In this document: piece after piece, positions 12,301 to 31,100 of the stretch
Numbering within the stretch: position 1 is the stretch's first letter
Layout: every line of letters starts with the position of its first letter
Source: Pempheris klunzingeri
Taxonomy: Eukaryota > Chordata > Actinopteri > Acropomatiformes > Pempheridae
Direction of reading: 5' to 3'
DNA: 64,000 nucleotides
NCBI RefSeq assembly: GCF_042242105.1
Contig: NC_092012.1
Coordinates: 12,315,470-12,379,469, forward strand
Translations under genes and position numbers: made by a program
Notes under the pieces: generated by a model
What the model saw: only the letters and a program-made list of their open reading frames with translations
Databases searched by the model: none
What the model was told of the DNA's origin: nothing

Positions 12301-15300
12301 AGCCACAATATGCCAGTCACAGTATAGATGTCTGTGATAAAGCTGTTTGTACTCTGTTTTAACTGACTTCAGCCTGACTGATTGCTGCTAACTAGTTAGC
12401 TGAACACAGACTGGACCAACGCTGTTGTTACAATTAACATGAATTAATATAAATGAATGTTACTATTATAATTAATAACATTATTTAGTGTTAGAAATTG
12501 TGAATATTGAGATATATGTTATCCTTGGGAAAGAAGTTCGGGTAGAGCTCTGTCTTAGTTGGTATTAATTGGTATTAATATTCGATTCCAACTCCATTTC
12601 AACAATTTCATGTGAAACAAGTCAACTGTTTGCACCTAGAGGCACATTATCTTTCCATTTTAAGGATATTATGGTTTAAATCCTGTTTAAGTTTGACATT
12701 GTTTTCAGTGAAGTCCTGTAGCCTTAACACATGTGTCACATATCGGTGATTCGCTCTGATTCCAGCTGACCAAAGCCTGTTGATTATTTTTGACAGGCAC
12801 ATCAGTGATGTCAGTGTTGGCCAACGATGCGGACGACCCAATGACTGAAAACGCTTATCTGAGCTACTCTATCATTGGCCAGGAGAGCATTCCTGCCAAC
12901 GCTGTTACCAAGATTATGTTTGGCATCAACAACCAGACAGGAGCCATCTACACAAGAGATGTAGGCCTGGACCGAGAGGTAAAATGCAGGTTTTCATGCA
13001 GATTTTCGCAGATACTCACAGTTTATGGTTCATTTCACTACAATGAGCTGTTTTCTGTCCTAGGTGGTGAAAAGTTTCCGATTAAAACTGCTGGTTGCTG
13101 ATATGGGGGGCATGGGACTGACAAAAGAAGGAGTGGCAATCATACATGTATCTGATATCAACAACCACGCCCCACAGTTCAGCCCTGCCTCAGTGAGTCT
13201 CAAAAACAGTTCACCATTTGAAGGATTTTTCCAGTTATTCAAAACACTTAACTCATATTTATTTGAATAGTTAGATATTAATTGTTAATTCAGTTAATTA
13301 TACACAATGGCATGACATATTGTGACGCCTTTTGAATCTTTTGATTTGTGTTTTGTGTGTGGCGCATGTAGTACAGTATGATAGCAGTGGAGAACAGGAA
13401 GGACTATGAGATTGGCAGCGTGAATGTGACGGACAGAGATGATCAGGGAACAGGAAACTGGGAGGCCAGATACGTCATTTCCAACGACCCGGACGGAAAG
13501 TTTTCCATCAGTACGGATCCGACCACCAACCAGGGCGTTCTGACAGTGGTGAAGGTACGGGCTGCCGATCTGCTGTCAGCTGGAAGAGCGTCAGGGAGAG
13601 GCTTTGGTCGTGGCTGAGTATCCGTCACCCATTACGGACGGATGGTAGAATAAGAGCAGTGACTTTGATTTCGGCTATTTATATTGGGTGTGAGTAAATG
13701 TTTGGACTCATGCCAAGCATCCAAAGTCACACTGACAAATGTATGTGTATAAAAGAAACATACAACTGCTATCAGCTTTGTGCCTCAGCCTGGCTCTATG
13801 ATTTCCTGTTTAATCTTCACATAACTACAAAGTTATTTTAGTCAGAAGTTAGTTATGTTGAATCTATAAGCATGAAAAGGCTGCTTTATTTAAATCAAAA
13901 TAAATGTTCGTTCATTATTCGCTTTATATCAGAAAAAATATTCCCCATATATGATGAATTATATCTTTGCCTGTAAGATATTTTTGCCTATTTAGCTGAT
14001 CTGCTATGCACCGGCCACAGCAGCAATTCATTTCAATTAAATAGTTACAACTGAACCAATTGAACAGTGTCTCTATTTTATCTATAATCACCGCCCAATT
14101 ACACTGGTCTTTCTAGGAAACTCTCTGTGAACTGATGTGGGAATTATAAGGAATTTACAGATCCATAAACTAGGGTGCTGCTGTGAATAAAGAAGTGTGG
14201 GTCTTCAACCTACAACGGAAACCTTTGGCAAAGTATGAAAATGTGTTTATAGAATATATGACCCAGCTATGAGCTGGTGTAACAGATATTTAGGATATAT
14301 CAACATGAAGTTATCTCTGTGCTCCATGTCTGCCCAGTGGGTGAAAGTGTACACCACTCATTCAAAATCTGATTTGTTTTACATCCCAATGACATCCCAA
14401 TGAAATGTTTGATTCTAGCGTAAGAAAAACAGTATATGTTCACACTTGTTGATTGGTCTGTTCTGCGCCACAGGAATAATTAGAATTTTTAAAATAGCCT
14501 TTTTATTGGCCTTTAAAGTTAATGTGTTCATTGAAGCCCTCAGACACAACTCAACACCACTCTCTAGTGGTTGAACTTTGAACTACAAGTCACTCAGACA
14601 AACATGCCTGTTTGGCATTTCCTATATTTAATTACATTTGTTTCAAATGACTGAAATTTACATATAGATTTACCAGGAATTCTTTATTATCCGACCAACT
14701 TCTCCTTCCTCAAACAGCCTCTTCTGCTCTGTTTTGTCCTGCAGCCTTTGGATTATGAAACACAGAACGAGTACATCCTAATTCTGACTGTGGAAAATCT
14801 CAACCCTCTGAGCAACAAGGCTCCCAATCTCCCGGTGAGCACCGCTACCGTGGCCGTGACTGTCGTGAACGAGAATGAAGCTCCGCATTTCAGGGAGGAT
14901 CCCATTCAGATCATGGTCCCAGAGTCTGTGCTTCCTGGGACATTACTGAAAAGCAACATCGCCTTTGACCCTGATAATTCTGACCTGAGGTATGATCCAA
15001 CAACAAAACCAACCAACCAACGGGAGTATTTTTGTGTTTTCAAGGATGCAAGTAAACTAACTGGGCAGTTTGTGCATCCGTAACGTTTCTGTGGCAGGTA
15101 TGAGATTAGCAAAGATCCCGAGAGGTGGCTGGACATCAACAGCGATACAGGAGACATTACTGCCAAGAGAACGTTTAACATGCGATCTCCACATGTTAAA
15201 AACAATATCTACAATGCTGTTGTCAAGGTTACAGGTCAGTTTATCTATTTAATAAATACACATCTTATTCCACATGGCAGGTTCAATACTCTTTTAAGAA

Positions 15301-17484
15301 AAAAATGTGACTTTGCTGTGTTCTCCTGTTTAGACGCTGGTGGTGTATCCACCACTGCAACAGTGGCCGTCACACTGAAGGAGACCAATGACTTCCCCCC
15401 TCAGCTCTTCCCTCTGAGCGGCTCTGTATGTAAGGGTGCAGGCCGGACTCGTTCTGGTCTGGTTGTGACAGCTGTGGATGAAGACCTTCCTCCGCACGCC
15501 GCTCCCTTCACCTTTGAAATGCCTGACGACCTGTCAGTCAACTGGACTGTTATCCAGATCAATGGTAAGGAAAGGGCTTCAGGGTGGAGTCTGTGTGAAC
15601 GTCGTCGTTCCCATGAATCCTCTAACCACACACCTTTCTCCATTTTCCCTCCCTCTTCAGGTACTCACGCTGTGCTGCAGCCCCTCGTGGAGCTGGAGGC
15701 CGGAGAGTACGCCATCACATTGTTTGTGTCGGACTCTGGCAGCCCATTTCTGAGTGCTTACGCTCAGGTCAACGTCACTTTGTGTCTCTGTGACTCCTTT
15801 GGAGACTGCAAGTCTGAGGCGGGTGCTATCCTAGGCTCCAGTGTGGGAATCAGCTTCTTCGCCCTCATCATCATCATGGCCAGTATTGCACTCTTATTGT
15901 GTAAGTCTCATTGTGAACACATCTTAAAAATCTTTTTTTTTTTCCCCCCCAAGGAGAATAAAGCAAACATGACCCCTAGTTTAAGGTGATTTTAGTTGTT
16001 TCCAATTAAAACAAATCTTTTAAAAAAGTGACATGTTAATGAATTAATACTTGATGGTGCCCCTCTGTTTGATCGCAGTGCTGCTCCTCCTGGCTGTGGC
16101 GGTGACCACCTGCGGGAGACGCCACCATATCAAGAAAGGAACAGGTCTGCTTGTCGGGGAATCAGAAGACGACATCCGTGACAATGTCTTCAACTATGAT
16201 GAGCAAGGAGGGGGTGAGGAGGATGAGGTAAGGCCACACGGGAGGAGACTTGTGATTGACTCCATGGTTACGCTAACATGGATGCTGTTTGTCCAGTGTG
16301 GCTGCAGGAATTGTGGCTCTGGAATATTTCTGAATGGTTGGGATTGAAGAGCGCAGTGGTACAACAGCAGAAAAGTCTCACTGGTTGTATTTGATAGTGA
16401 TTTAATGGGATTTGAACGTGATTGATGATGTGAGTATGTCACCACAGCTTCTGACATATTTACTTTTGTCATTGTATCTCCTTGCAGAACGCCTTTAACA
16501 TCGACCTGCTGTGGAATCCCCTCGATGCACCTTCAACCCCTATGTCCTACTACCCAGCGTCTGGTGTTCCTCGAGGCAAGCAGCCCCTCAGGAAGGATGC
16601 CCCACATAATCTGCCCTCACCCACCTACCCACGGAGGCCTCCTGCGGATCCCACTGACATCGAGGACTACATCAATGATGTGAGAGGTTTTACCTGAACT
16701 CTTAATGAAAATGTATTTTAAAGACCCAACTAATAATCTGGACAATATACCAACCACCAGTGTTCAGAATACATAACCAGGAAGTTATTTAAGTTATGTT
16801 TAAGTGACACCCTTCTGTTATATACTGATAAATTGCCTCAAGTACACTTTTGCTCTAATATATGTGACTTATACAGAAAACTAATTGCCTATCGGACCTT
16901 TAAGAGTTTCTTGCCTCCTAAAATTGATGCATTTCTTGTTAAAACAGAATGTTGGAGTTATAACGCAGGAAAAACATCAATCAAAATACTTAAACAGGTT
17001 CACTATTCAGGAGAGAAAGACAGCAGCTTTTTTTCCTCGAGGATCGAGGATATTATTTTTCTACAATGTAGTTTCAGTATTTTCTAAAACTAGACAGTGA
17101 CAGTGTAAATAGGGAAGATCAGTCCAATAGTGTCAGAATAATGTTGCTTAATTCATTTGTGTGTTCAGGATTTTAGAGACTGAACATAAATTGTACATTA
17201 TGAACATTTACCATTAAAACAGCATTTCCAGGGCATTTTATTTACCCTTATCAAATAAATAACACACATTTTTCTTCCCTCAGGGCCTGGAGGCTGCCGA
17301 CAACGATCCTAATGTGCCTCCGTACGACACAGCTCTGATCTATGACTATGAGGGCGAGGGCTCACTGGCAGGCAGCCTCAGCTCCATCGCTTCAGGCAGC
17401 TCAGACGGAGACCAAGACTACGACTACCTCAACGACTGGGGACCACGCTTTCAGAAACTGGCCAACATGTATGACCCACGTTAA
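3392..17484 (+). CDS. cdh15: Cadherin-15 (M-cadherin), 14 coding exons
   Basis: Single-pass type I classical cadherin for calcium-dependent adhesion between muscle precursor cells. Coding exons: 3392-3442, 10321-10488, 11217-11372, 11849-11993, 12797-12978, 13064-13192, 13372-13554, 14745-14989, 15098-15234, 15334-15564, 15661-15900, 16079-16227, 16488-16679, 17284-17484. All introns are GT-AG and the phases join into 802 residues (the human protein is about 814). In order: signal peptide (about 1-22), short propeptide ending in furin-type RVKR (48-51), mature EC1 starting DWIIPPI with the strand-swap Trp53, five cadherin repeats, membrane helix about 599-632, p120-catenin region ([20 protein letters not shown]), and beta-catenin region (GLEAADNDP to [12 protein letters not shown]). 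EC1 carries FAL (129-131), the M-cadherin counterpart of [16 protein letters not shown] and [11 protein letters not shown] match M-cadherin closely. The EC2-EC3 calcium motif is degenerate (DINNHAP). The start ATG has A at -3 and G at +4. Confidence 0.93.
7950..8480. repeat. Four divergent copies of a ~140-bp unit within a teleost interspersed repeat
   Basis: Related phrases recur about every 140 bp, near 7955, 8096, 8237 and 8377: variants of 'attggatggattgccatgaa', then 'cattcatgg' and 'gtgatcctct'. The copy at 8103-8140 and the one at 8391-8420 are the clearest. The flanking sequence may belong to the same element. This resembles a repeat family frequent in percomorph introns, whose class I cannot name with confidence. 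No coding capacity. Confidence 0.6.
9829..9858. repeat. GT microsatellite
   Basis: An imperfect (GT)n run with GGG interruptions inside cdh15 intron 1. Confidence 0.85.
10489..11216 (+). other. cdh15: cdh15 intron 2 with a repeat fragment
   Basis: The intron lies between the propeptide/EC1-start exon and the next EC1 exon. Its first half holds a GATA-like A-rich run and the phrase 'tttattagtcccacaacagg' (10597-10616), which resembles the conserved tail of fish retroelement-derived repeats. No exon was seen. Confidence 0.6.
10558..10740. repeat. Retroelement-like repeat fragment
   Basis: It starts with an imperfect AGATAAGATTAGATAA run and continues with the 'tttattagtcccacaacagg gaaattt' phrase, widespread in teleost introns and probably the 3' portion of an old retroelement. 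No coding region remains. The boundaries are approximate. Confidence 0.4.
11994..12796 (+). other. cdh15: cdh15 intron 4
   Basis: AT-rich intron splitting the glycine codon at the EC1-EC2 junction (phase 1). It contains a short direct repeat of 'ttggtattaa' near 12560. Nothing else recognised. Confidence 0.7.
13555..14744 (+). other. cdh15: cdh15 intron 7
   Basis: A 1.2-kb intron within EC3 between phase-0 exons. AT-rich, with no exon, RNA gene or clear mobile element recognised. Confidence 0.7.
16680..17283 (+). other. cdh15: cdh15 intron 13
   Basis: It separates the cytoplasmic linker exon (ending in codons for Ile-Asn-Asp) from the last exon carrying the beta-catenin-binding segment. AT-rich, with no further feature. 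Confidence 0.7.
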
Positions 17485-17625
17485 GGTGGGCAGCAAGAAA
17501 AAATAAAAGCCCAGTGCAATCCACCACCTGTTAGGGACACAGATTATGCCTCAGGATTTTAGTCCAGGATCAGATTTGAAGCATGCTGAGGAAAAATAAA
17601 TGCAATGCAAAAGCATAGGACTTTA
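17485..17625 (+). terminator. cdh15: cdh15 3' UTR with AATAAA polyadenylation signal
   Basis: Following the TAA at 17482-17484, an AATAAA hexamer occurs at 17595-17600, about 110 bp into the 3' UTR. Cleavage would be expected 10-30 bases downstream. A later AATAAA near 18113 could act as a distal site. Confidence 0.5.
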
Positions 17626-18214
17626 ATCTACTGTGCCTTGGGTTTTATTGAGGATCATTTGGACACAGCTGACAAAACGGCTCGCTGCGAAGGTTTGTGG
17701 TTAGCTGAGGAGAAGTGAACGAGACAGTAAAATCGTGCGTTGACATGATCAGCCACGGAGGAGGCAAACAGGACGTGAGTTGAAAAGATTTTCCATCTCT
17801 GGTTTTGTTTATTGTCAGACTTGGATTGTTCAGTAATGATGCATACAACAAACCTGAGATTTTCAAATATCTTTTAAATGTATTATTTTTTTTATATCAG
17901 TGATTATTTTATATGATGAAGTTGCTTTGATATTGATTTTGTTTGTTTTTCTTTTCTGAGCACAAATCCTCCATTCCAGCATCTGTTCATCATTTTGGTT
18001 ATTGTTCAACAAAACATACACAATATTCTGTAATCAAATTTTTTGGAGGTGAAGACTGATGTTTTTTTTTTTAAATATGTTCATTGAATTTAGGTTTTAC
18101 CAGTGTCTACAGAATAAATGTAAATCTTTTATTCATGTGTGTATTATTATGAAGTAACACCCTCTTCACAAGCTCACGTATACACACACACACAAATAAT
18201 ACATTATACATTAA

Positions 18215-18903
18215 GAACACCACGTTATTTAAATAAAACTTTATTTTAATATTTTGCAACATTATCCTTTGGGACTTATTCATATTCAGTTGTGGCAATC
18301 AAACCAATACACAGTACATAATCCACAGACTGTTTTTCAAAGAAAACACTACCTCAGCCTATTCCTTCTATTCACTCAATGTGTAAGCCTTAAAGGGGTA
18401 TTTCAAAATGTAAAGTGTAGTTTCCTCATTGATGGGAGGATTCTCACCAATTCTGTTTCAACCCAGTCAAAGAAAAACTCGAGTGCACTCTAAATGTCCA
18501 CAGCTATCCACTGCAATCTGTTCTAATTCTTCACTGCAGCTCAGCTGGTTACCAAAAACACTATTGCAGACTTTTATGTGTTTGTGTAGATGTGTCACCT
18601 GAATGAGTGCAAATGTATGCAAGAAAAATCACCCCTAAAGTCAACTTTTTTAAGTATAGAATGACTTGAGTTACAAATGGCTATCACTGTGGGTGTGAAA
18701 TTCTTAAAAGTAATACTTCCAGATCTGTTTGCATAAATGATCCCACGTGAGTTTCTGGTATTAGCACAGGATATAATTGCTGATTCCACATACAGTCAGT
18801 GTTGATTGGAGAGCGTTTTCTAGCACTTCGGGCTGTTCTTGACCCCCACACGACCCCCAGAAAATGCAGCAGTTGGAAAATTACCCTGAGACACGCGTTA
18901 AGA
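18215..18903 (-). terminator. spg7: spg7 3' UTR and polyadenylation signal
   Basis: Read on the minus strand, AATAAA lies at 18245-18240, giving a 3' UTR of roughly 680 bases. The same spot carries AATAAA on the plus strand at 18232-18237, so the AT-rich core could signal cleavage in both directions between the convergent cdh15 and spg7 genes. The cleavage site itself is inferred. Confidence 0.5.
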
Positions 18904-25589
<6,686 letters not shown>

Positions 25590-25820
25590 CCCGTCTGTTG
25601 TCACTGAACGCACTATTTAACTTGACAGTTGCGATGCCATAGCTAGCAGTTTTTCTGTGAAGCTAAAACCTGTCCGTTATAAAACACGTTTGTTTACCTC
25701 CACCTCCGCTAACAGCTAAGCTAGCTTAGTGTGTTATTCAACGGCGCAGCCGAGCAAAGATGTCAGCTGGAAATCAACGCCGTAACTCTCCACTTCCGCA
25801 CCGCCTGCCCACGGAAAAGA
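25590..25820 (-). promoter_or_regulatory. spg7: Probable spg7 promoter with an ETS/GABP-type site
   Basis: The sequence upstream of the spg7 start is CpG-richer than its surroundings. On the minus strand it carries GTGCGGAAGTGG (25790-25801), a good match to the GGAA-core ETS site bound by GABP/NRF-2, a factor common at nuclear genes for mitochondrial proteins. A weaker NRF-1-like TGCGCAGGCG lies at 26019-26028. No TATA box was seen. The transcription start is not defined. Confidence 0.45.
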
Positions 25821-27400
25821 AAGCAAAAAAACAAACAAACATGAACTCTAAAGTTGATTTTATCGGCTTTGCTTCATTATCAGTTTCGTGGAGATTGTGT
25901 GTAATCAGTGCTGAAGATTGAAAAGCGCAATTTAACACATCTCGTAGCCTTTGAAAACATCTTTGCCTCGAACTTTGACCTTCAACCTTTTCCTGTTGCT
26001 CTTCGCGGACCTACCAGCTGCGCAGGCGTTTGCGCAGAGTTAATCTCTCTGTAATATTTCAGTCAGTTATGAAGAGATCTGTAAGTTAAAAGTACTATAT
26101 TTATATTTCTGCTAAATTCGCCTCATATTTTAAAAGCTCACATTGAAGCAGCAAGGTAAAATCAGCACGTTTACTACACTAATGGAGGCAGACTGGCTGC
26201 GCACTGAGACAGCACAGTGACACTAACACAGTGTAAATGTAGACACACTACATATGGGTGGTCTGCATAACAATCAAACAATACAAATCTACCATAACAT
26301 AATACATATTAATTACGTAATTATACTAGTGGTGCATTTAAATAAGACTAGACTACAATATACTAGAATACAATAAATCACAGGTAGCAGCAGCTGAAAA
26401 ACAATTAAACAATTAAAACGACTAAAACAATTTTGATTGCATATCTGTTGATATAGTAGCACATCAGCACTGCGAATGGTAGCAATAATAGTATTTCGCT
26501 TCTTCAAATGAGCCATTTCCAGTTAATAATATTAGACCTGACCGGACTGGACTAATCTCTGAAAAAGTGTAAACATCCTGAGGGTATTTCCAGGATGTTG
26601 ACGCTGTAGCAGGACTCCAGCAGAGTGCGCAATTGGTTAGATGTTGAATTGACTTTGGTCCAGGAAGATTCAAGCAAAATGAAGACACATGAACTACATT
26701 TTGATGTCTGCTGTAAGATCCAACTTGTAAAATTACACGTTTTTAGATGACTGTAATGGAGCTGTGTGCCATGTCCAAAGTCTGCTGATTTTCATTGACA
26801 AATAATGGCCTCAGCAAGTGATTCCCCCTGTTTACGTGGAGGAGCTCCAGTCAGTGGTATCAGCTGGTGGGGTCTTAAGTCATTTAAAAACATGCTGATC
26901 GCTGCTCCACGTTGTAAATAATCGAGGCAATAATGTAATGAGAAGCGACGTGTACAGGTCACTTTGACTGACATGTTAAGTAGTCCAATAAGCGTAGGGA
27001 CCTTTTCTTTGAGCCAATTGTAGCCTTCGTTTCATCCCTCTGCGCTTCAGTTTGATCGTGGGTGCGTTTGGTTTGTTTACCCGGACGCTCCGCCTTCATG
27101 CAAACACTGTCCCCTCTGACCCATTACCTGTTTATGGTCTGACCCCATCCACCGAGAACTAAACTCACCTCTTAATAAGCGCCAAAATATATGGTGAACA
27201 CTGATACTGATTATTATACTCTTGTATTAAGTGAGTTAGCCACTACAGGCATTAAAACATTGATTGTGTGAATGCCTTAGTTAGCAGCTTTACAAAAAAT
27301 GCCCATAAACAACGTGTATTTTTCGTAGTACACACTAATGTCTGAAATTTGAAACAACCTTCAAAAAATCTAAATATATAAACAACGTTTATAATGTAAG
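25821..27400. other. Divergent intergenic region between spg7 and the ankrd11 candidate
   Basis: No exon is recognised on either strand. AT-rich in the middle, becoming GC-richer near both ends. It probably includes regulatory DNA for both genes, but no individual element beyond the motifs listed separately can be supported. Confidence 0.5.
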
Positions 27401-27789
27401 GTTCCCAGATACATTGAAAACGAGTGCATCCAGAGCCTGTACTCCATTTCCTTTTCTCGGTCTCCAACTATATAATGGAGTGTGGTCTGTTGCGTTTGAA
27501 ACTGTGCGCCGCGGTCAGCCACGTTGGAGCCCCTTTTGCGTTGCTCTGAAGGGAGAACAGGATGCTCTGTGGATCCAAAATGGCACCAGTTTCTTCGTGT
27601 GCGGAAACGGTCTCCGCCTACAGCGCCAGGGCCAATCAGGACGCTCGTTTCATTGCCGAAGCGTTTCCGTCCCGACCGTCCACACACTGAAGTCAAAGGC
27701 CGCTCAATAACCGCTCGAATGGGTTGGCGGAGAGGATTAAACCGAAACAAAATACGATCTTTTGAGGGTTTACATTCACCCAGGCAAGC
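27401..27789 (+). promoter_or_regulatory. ankrd11: Probable CpG-rich promoter of the ankrd11 candidate
   Basis: A CpG-rich region just upstream of the untranslated first exon. It contains a CCAAT box (27632-27636, in GGCCAATCAGG) and an AAAATGGC motif like a YY1 core near 27578. No TATA box is seen at a plausible distance, as expected for a CpG-island promoter of a housekeeping-type gene. The frames in this stretch (both strands, to ~143 codons) are probably a by-product of high GC. Confidence 0.4.
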
Positions 27790-28130
27790 CCACCGTTGCA
27801 CAAATGGAGTGTTAAAGGTTCGTAGCTTGTGGTGTCGATGAAATAGCCACGCTGCGTGCGAGTTTTCGTGGATATTTTGTTGTTTTTTTTCTCTCTGGAC
27901 GCCTGTTTGTTGGTCTACACGGTTTTAACAAGCTAGCGCTAGCCTCGATTCTGGTGAGCTGCTTTTGAGCTGCGATGGTCGTCGCGACTTTATGCGGATG
28001 TCTCCGGACCAGTCTGTACTGAACCGACGGCAACAAATGGGACCATCCAGCATCGGTCGAAAGCATCGCGGCATTGACTAAACATTAAAGATTCAGATAA
28101 CTATTTGAATTTGTGGAAATTAAGACAGAG
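27790..28130 (+). other. ankrd11: Probable non-coding first exon of the ankrd11 candidate gene
   Basis: A CpG-rich stretch ends in a strong splice donor (GACAGAG|GTAAGTCGC) at 28130/28131. It has no long plus-strand reading frame continuing to the donor, so it reads as 5' UTR. The exact 5' end is not visible and the given start is approximate. The assignment to ankrd11 (a large ankyrin-repeat chromatin co-regulator) is inferred from gene order: in human 16q24.3 ANKRD11 lies head-to-head with SPG7 and begins with untranslated exons. No protein evidence is present in the window. Confidence 0.45.
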
Positions 28131-31100
28131 GTAAGTCGCTTTTTACTGATCCTGCACTGCTAACGCGTTAACAACAAACTGCCCCCTGGTTAACTCGGGT
28201 TTGATGTGTCTTGCGACAAAGGTCAACATGCAGTATCGTCATTTATGTAGGATTCCCACTAATTAAATGTCTATTATGTGCTTCATGGTTATATAATTAT
28301 GTAATCTACTTTTGTTTTCACTGGGAATTCACAGGGTTTTTTTTTTTAGCACACTGCTCTGCTCCTTGAACGCAACATTTCTACGATTACGTATACATGT
28401 GTTTTTCGAAATGCTGCTTTTTATCAAAAATGCTTTAATTTAGTGTATTACACTCTGATGGAATGTAAGCTATCTTAAGTAGTTTTTAACCAATTTGATT
28501 AGCTGTGGCAAATCGCTGCCCATGTTTGATGGGACTGGCACTGGTATTTTGAAATTAAATTTCAGTGTTTTGAGTGAGCAGCTAGTGCTGCATTCATGGA
28601 GAAATGATTGTACGTATGATTATGTGCATATTAACAGATTAGCAGATGTTTTGCAAGTGTTTTGGAATGAATTTACACTGGTTATCTGCAGTAAGTTTTA
28701 GATACAGGTTAGGCTTGTTAGTTGCATACTCCCAGAAATGGCACTTTGGGGCACGTGCAACGTCCAAGGCAACACTTATCATTACATTACTCACGAGACT
28801 GCAATAACAACAAAATAAAATGGGTCAATGTAAATGTTGACCTATTTTATTTTGTTATTATCCTGCTCATCCAGTTAAGTGTGCACAGCGTCTTAGATTC
28901 CTGTCATGAAGTACTATGTCTTGTTCATTTGCTGGTCTGTTACAGCTCCACAGCAAAACGGATGTGCTGCAAGCCTGTCCGTGAGGAAAGCCATGAATTA
29001 GATTGTCAAAACTAAAACCTACTAAGAAAAACCGTGTGCTTAGTGGCACTATTAAAAGAATGGTGCTTTGAAGTGGCCACAGGCTTTATCAGCAAGTGTC
29101 TGTTTACAGTTAGAGGACTAATAGTGGGCTGCATGGTTACAATTGGTCACAATTCCCTAAGTTAGTACAGTGGAGGGCTTGTGTTTTCTGTGGTAAATAA
29201 GGTGCAAAGGAAGGGCTCAACATGGTGGCATCTGAGATGAGCTGGAGAGGAAACGAAATATGGACGAGAAACTCTCTACTTTGGTGCAGTACCAATGCTG
29301 AGGAAAACACTGCAGTGCCGCTGGTGGTGTTTTCCACCAAGATACTGAGAGTGTTTTAGCTTGTTGGGGCGTTCATGTTGACTACACTGCAGAGGCAGTG
29401 ATGCATATCTCTGTCTCCCTTGAGCTTGCGTAGGACCTATTGCTCTGTGCTATAGAAAAATTCTCCTTTCTATTGGTATCACATTTCCTAATGTGTGTAC
29501 ACATTGAATTAAGGATTTGTGGAGTTAAAACGTAAACTAGCCCCTTTTTTTTTCAGAATCCTTAACTCACTTTACCTCAAATACATTACCATACTTGATA
29601 TGTTTACATTGTGATTTTAAGATAACCTACAGAAGGAAAATCTAATTGAGACTGAAGCTTTCCTTTAACATATACAGTGTAATCATTGTGTCACTTGTGT
29701 TGATTTATTTATTTTCCCAATATCATATGCTCGACACGTTTTCACAGGTCTGTTATGTCGTGGGCCTTTTTATTGACTTATTTTCTTTTGGGATGGATTA
29801 ATAGTGTTAAATTCTGTTTAGATTATTGCGGTGGATGCAATCCAAGACAGTAGTGAGGACCCATAGTGGTGCTTGTTCCTCGAAATCAGGAATGATGAAA
29901 TGTCACGCTGATGGTTACAGTAAATGCTGCACATTTATTCTATCTTTATACCAATGCTGATAAACGGCAGTCTCATTGGGATATTTTGGGATTTTAAGTA
30001 AAAATGTCTTGTCATTAATAAGGATATTTGCTGCTTCACACTCTCAAACGGTATGTCCCATTTGGTTCCCTTTAGTGATGGCTGGATTTTGCCTCTGTTC
30101 CTATAAGTAGTGCCAAAGAATTAAGTCACACACTCCGCCTGCAACGGGAAATGGAGTTCCACGGGGGTCAGAAAGGTCATGAGCTGTGATTGTAGCTGTA
30201 GGGTTACGCTTTTTGTGCAATAGCAAGACAGGGCACATTTGTATGTTTCTGCTCTTCAACTGCAGTGCCTCACAACTGTTTAGATTCCATTAACGGCCAT
30301 TGTACCCAGATGCAGGACATGTGCTAACCTGTGTGATCCATGCTATGGTTAGTCAACCTCTGGGTTGTTTGCACAGCAGCCCATTGTGGCAGAGCTGTGA
30401 ACGTGCTGCAGACATGCTCTTTCTTCTGCTTCTGCATTGTTGGAAGCTGAGTTGAAGACAAACCTTCATCATGGCAAAAACACAAGAGTGAAAGTAAGAG
30501 AACTAGTCACTCTCGGTTTCTGTGTCTGGACGCCTTGACTATAACAGTTGTACAGAACCAGATGAGCATTATGACCAAGTCCAGTGATAACCTGTCAGAA
30601 TCATGGATTAACCCACAGTGCACATGTATTGCTGTTGAAGACTGTTGAACCAAAATGAAAGCATGCTAAGCAAATCACGAATGATAAACAAGCAAGGGTG
30701 GATTTTAAAAAGCAGATGCATGGAGCATTGCAGCAGTTGCACAGTCAACATGATGTTTCAGGATATGATTCTGCATATTAACTTTTTAGTGGTGCATTTT
30801 ACTATAGACCATAACAGTTGTTGTAATTTACTTTATGACCCTGCTAAATCACTTTAGTGAAACTGAGCCACATGTTCTTGGTGAAATCCATTATATGTGT
30901 ACCTGGGTAACGTTTTATGTATTTTTAGTTACATTTATCTGGAAACTTTGGCTTATAATGTACACTGGGCTGTTAGTCCATTTAAAGGTGATTAAAAATG
31001 GCAACCAATCTGTCGTCCTTGGCAACCAACAGCTGATTGCTGGTAGCCAGCCTGGCAATTGTTTGAAATGCACTGTTGGCCTCGAGTGTGTATAGATTTG

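Noticed and set aside
25590..25613. Eight-codon N-terminal extension of spg7
   Set aside because: The upstream position is GTG, not ATG, and an in-frame TAA lies two codons further up, so the ATG at 25589 is the only plausible start.
27370..27801. 143-codon minus-strand open frame in the CpG-rich promoter region
   Set aside because: GC-rich DNA has few stop codons by chance. An equally open frame lies on the other strand, and the protein resembles nothing I know.
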